Assembly: GCF_022965805.1 (NCBI RefSeq)
Contig: NC_133109.1
Location: 2,185,001 to 2,249,000, forward strand
Source: Primulina eburnea
Lineage: Eukaryota > Streptophyta > Magnoliopsida > Lamiales > Gesneriaceae
DNA length: 64,000 nt
Reading direction: 5' to 3'
A model generated the notes under the pieces. That model saw nothing but the letters and a program-made list of their open reading frames with translations, did no database searches and was not told where the DNA came from. The position numbers were made by a program, and so were the translations under genes. Shown here piece by piece: positions 61,018-64,000 of this stretch (positions within the stretch are counted from its first letter, which is position 1; every line of letters begins with the position of its first letter).

Positions 61018-62465
61018 CTAGGAGCTTCTACCACCTCCTGATCTACTATATCTCTCATGTTGATATTTCTTTTTCTTTTCCTCTTCAACCACACTTCTTA
61101 TAGCTTTATATTGTCTATGTCTGACTTCTTCACGCCTTCGCCGTTCTTCCTTTTTTTTGCACATCTCTTTTGAAAATGATCAAACATTTCTTGTAGTTGG
61201 GTGCCAAGAGTATCCTAAAGACCGTCAATACAAACGTCAAGTCTTTGTTCAGTTTGTGTTAACTATTTAGACAATGCGACTATTGTATCGTTGGTGTGCT
61301 TCTTTGAAGATTTGAATTCATCCATGCATATTTGATGTCTATTTGAATTCAGACATATTCCTCATCACAGCTTAGCGAAGATAAGAAACACCAACGCCGG
61401 AGGCTATCAGACGAGCATCATAGTCAATCATGAGGCTGTTGACCTTCTCAAGATCGGTATTTTCCTATGCAAAGCGTGCATCAACCTCAATTTGAGCATT
61501 GGTACGCGAGGTCCAGCTTCATTATCATTTGGTTCCAACCGACCGTCTTCAATATCAATATCCATCTCCACATTTCCCATAAGAAGAGTCTTTTTGTTCA
61601 GCGGTTGACCGAGGAGGTGAGGACTTTGGACCTGCTTCTTCAAAAATTGTTTTAGGAGATGCACTTTTGGGACTGATGTCTTGATTAGTATCCATATGAG
61701 TGGACATGTCACCAAAGAGGTTGAAGTCCATGATAGACTGTGCCATATCATCCATTGAGGTCAGAGGAACCTCAGATAGTGGTGTATCCAGATCAACAAC
61801 AGAAAAAGACATGTTTCGGGGCTATTTGGGATAGGAAAAGAAAAAAATACATCTGGCTAGGGCTGCACACCGGTTGGATTGATGTCGGCGATTTGCTCGA
61901 GTTCAGCGGTAGAAAAAGGCTCTTTGACTGTCGGTTGCTCAGTATCAGTTGACGATCCACCATCGTCATACGACATGTTAAAGCCAGTAATATTTTGGGC
62001 AACTGTTTCAACCCCTTTTGCTATCTCTTCTTCTCCTTCATCCTCTTCATCCACATCCATCTCGAACTCCCTTCTCTTGGCCTAAATCTTGGATGTGATT
62101 GTGAGAGCCTCAAGATCCAATTGAGAGATGACCACATAATCATTGGGAGCGGTGCAACTGTGTTCATCAAAGTTCTCCTTTCTCTGAGCGATGATAGTTG
62201 TAGAAGGCTTTCCCTAATTTGGAATTCAATAAAGGACTATTGGCCCTAAGCTACCTCGATGTCATTAATTTCAGCCCAGGATAGCATGTGACCTTCAAGA
62301 GTGGCCACTTTTCAAGGGAATACTCTTCAAGAATGGTACTGAAGTAGACAGAAGTGCGATATACATACCATCTATTGTACCGCTTCATTCTTCGGGCCAC
62401 ATCCTTCATCACCAGGGACAGTGTCAGAATGACATTCGTCTGGCCGGCTACTGCTGCCAACCCCT
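61018..62465 (-). pseudogene. Decayed ORF3 of an older related element (C-terminal half)
   Basis: Broken minus-strand frames follow ORF3 of the younger element in order. 62460-62251 reads RMKRYNRWYVYRTSVYFSTI, like KIKKFDKWVKYRTAVSFESL. 62250-62100 reads SFIEFQIRES, then a shifted frame close to VVISQLDLEAL, like DFIEIQMKES and AVISQLEMDAL. Acidic linkers follow, then LGTQLQEMFDHF and a Lys/Arg/Glu coiled coil, ending at a stop at 61018-61020. Many frameshifts; a fossil. Confidence 0.7.
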
Positions 62466-62982
62466 ACCCCACTAATGCATACCCACGAAGGCACAAACAG
62501 ACGAGTTGAGCTGTGGGTGGCAATCATCCACCCCACCCATGCCATGTCCTTGTGTTTTCATATTATTGAACAATATAATTTCAGTTGGAGTTCGATTACA
62601 AAAATTGATACTGTTTGAGTTCGATTCAAATTCATTCAAAAATAAATTAATTATTTTTCGTGTCAGTTCGATTAGTATAAACCTCTAACATGCTAGAAAG
62701 TTACATAACAAATGTTTAAAATTCTTGTTTTTCGATAGTTTGATAATTTCTTTTTTAAATTTATCTATATTACATTTAATTATAAAACTCACACTTTTCA
62801 AATAAAATTTCATTTTCACCTGAAGTACGACGTCGCATGGGATGGAGCAGGCCATTAAATCTTCAGATCTTCTCACAGCATCCGAGCTTCCTTTCTCCAC
62901 CAGAATCTCTCAAGTGATATTTTTAATCCCTAATCCCATTTACCTTCTCATTGATGGAAATCCATTCCCAAACTATTTTACC
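62466..62982. other. Intergenic DNA and promoter of the photolyase-family gene
   Basis: Moderately AT-rich, with no gene seen before the start codon. An ATG at 62842 opens the same frame as 62983 but adds 47 residues that lack family features. Confidence 0.45.
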
Positions 62983-63241
62983 ATGGCGCTTATCTTTCCC
63001 TCTCGTGCCATTTCCGTTCCAGGTTCCCAAAATCACGCATTTTCCTGCCCAAGAAGTGGGTTGCGATTCTGTACCTCAGCCGCGAGAATGAGAGTGGAAT
63101 CCGGGGCGGTGGAGAGGAATGGTGCAGCCATTGTGTGGTATAAGCACGACCTTAGAGTTGAAGATCACATCGGCCTGGTGGCTGCCGCCAAGCATCACTG
63201 TGTCGTACCTCTTTACATCTTTGATCGCCGCATTCTCTCCC
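62983..63241 (+). CDS. Photolyase/cryptochrome-family protein, first exon (partial gene)
   Basis: The ATG at 62983 (ACCATGG) begins MALIFPSRAISVPGSQ, a Ser/Arg-rich stretch like a chloroplast transit peptide. The N-terminal photolyase motif follows: AAIVWYKHDLRVEDHIGLVAAAKHHCVVPLYIFDRRIL. The donor CCC|GTAATA ends the exon at 63241 in phase 1. No second exon was found before the window ends, so intron 1 is over 750 bp. Photolyases bind FAD and an antenna pigment and repair UV-damaged DNA with light; some relatives are light sensors. The start resembles the plastid photolyase fused to an alpha/beta hydrolase, but one exon cannot decide between subfamilies. Confidence 0.75.
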
Positions 63242-64000
63242 GTAATATTCTTCTTGGTCTTGTTTTCCCCTCTTCTCTGGATAGTGATAAGCTCCTTGCA
63301 AAATGAATGCACTTGATATTTTGGCAGGGTTGATGCCAAACAAAAATTGTCTTTTGTTTACTTCATGTTAACCTTGATTAATAGAAGCTGAACATATTGT
63401 AGCGGCATATTCTAAGTGGAATGATACAAACCCCTAATTATGATTATGTGATACGCTTGGTTGTGATATGAAAATAGTGATGTTTGGCAAAAGTAAGAAA
63501 TTGTTGAAAGTAATGCGCGTCAACCAAGATGAATAATATGGTCAACTGCATGAAAATTGAAAATGGAAATTTAAACAACAAATTGGTCCAAGGAAACTGC
63601 ATAAATTGTCATAGACTTCTAATGGAGAGTTTTATCTTTCTTGACCGGGTGAAACATGCTTGTCATCATTTCTAATAAAAGCATATTATAGATCATGAAG
63701 CTGCATTTTCTATCTGAGTGTGTACACGGTTTATCAGAAAGTGCTAATAATTGCATTTACAAGTAGTCTTGGTTCTTGAAGCAGATACAATTGGCTGGTT
63801 GTTTACCTTACTCTAAACTTCAGGGTTACTTTTAATTCTGTCACAGTAAGATGTAGCACAACAGCAGCAATTTACAAAACTTTACTTGCTGTTTCTCTGA
63901 AAGCTGTTTTTTGTCTATATGATTATTCAGTATTTCAGTTACACATTTGATTAGATACGATGAAGCTGTGAGGTGTCAGTGACTCAGTAGTGTTTCTTCA
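63242..64000 (+). other. Intron 1 of the photolyase-family gene (incomplete)
   Basis: AT-rich DNA without a recognisable coding block, running to the window edge. Consistent with a long first intron. Confidence 0.5.

Overview
The window is nuclear DNA from a flowering plant (eudicot). It has split genes with GT-AG introns, AT-rich intergenic DNA, plant-specific families (AHL, EXORDIUM-like, UDP-glucuronate 4-epimerase), a U3 snoRNA gene of the plant Pol III type, and abundant LTR retrotransposons and MITEs. The accessory protein of the retrotransposon at 49-61 kb resembles a repeat-encoded family I recall from Gesneriaceae (Dorcoceras/Boea). Lamiales, perhaps Gesneriaceae, is therefore my best guess; this rests on memory, not on a search.

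The gene-rich left part (0-19.5 kb) holds, in order: an AT-hook nuclear-localized protein (5 exons, +); a U3 snoRNA gene (+); ribosomal protein S13/uS15 (5 exons, +, the last coding piece 1.08 kb away); the methylosome/chloride-conductance protein pICln (7 exons, +); ribosomal protein S20/uS10 (3 exons, +); and an intronless UDP-glucuronate 4-epimerase (-). Telo-box and site II (TGGGCC) motifs lie just before the ribosomal genes, and a telo-box lies before pICln. A single EXORDIUM-like gene sits alone at 33.4-34.5 kb (+). The first exon of a photolyase/cryptochrome-family gene starts at 62,983 (+) and runs off the window.

From about 19.6 kb the window is mostly mobile DNA. About fifteen copies or pieces of one ~180 bp MITE family with palindromic ends (GTGAGAC-C-GTCTCAC) are scattered from 4.4 to 35 kb, often beside genes. 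A Ty3/gypsy element (22,163-28,812, TSD ATAAC) has near-identical LTRs, a wrecked interior and a cluster of GC-rich hairpins in each LTR. A CACTA-like element (29,031-30,515) consists largely of alternating GCGACGGT/ACCGTCGC repeats. It is followed closely by a fold-back Tourist-like MITE with TSD TAA (30,534-30,778). A 642 bp TAA-flanked element lies at 35,212-35,853.

The right part holds two Copia insertions. The first (38,027-48,440) is a tandem LTR-interior-LTR-interior-LTR array with an exact 4,920 bp period and one outer TSD (GAACC). Both gag-pol frames carry the same stop codon in RNase H. The second (49,330-60,774, minus strand, TSD GTCGA) is an 11.4 kb SIRE/Maximus-like element. It has a broken gag-pol, a large accessory ORF downstream of pol that a small duplication has split in two, and an intact 123-codon ORF on the opposite strand between them. 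It landed in what looks like the LTR of an older relative, whose decayed accessory ORF survives at 61.0-62.5 kb. The antisense ORF and the accessory ORF are the best candidates here for an undescribed system.
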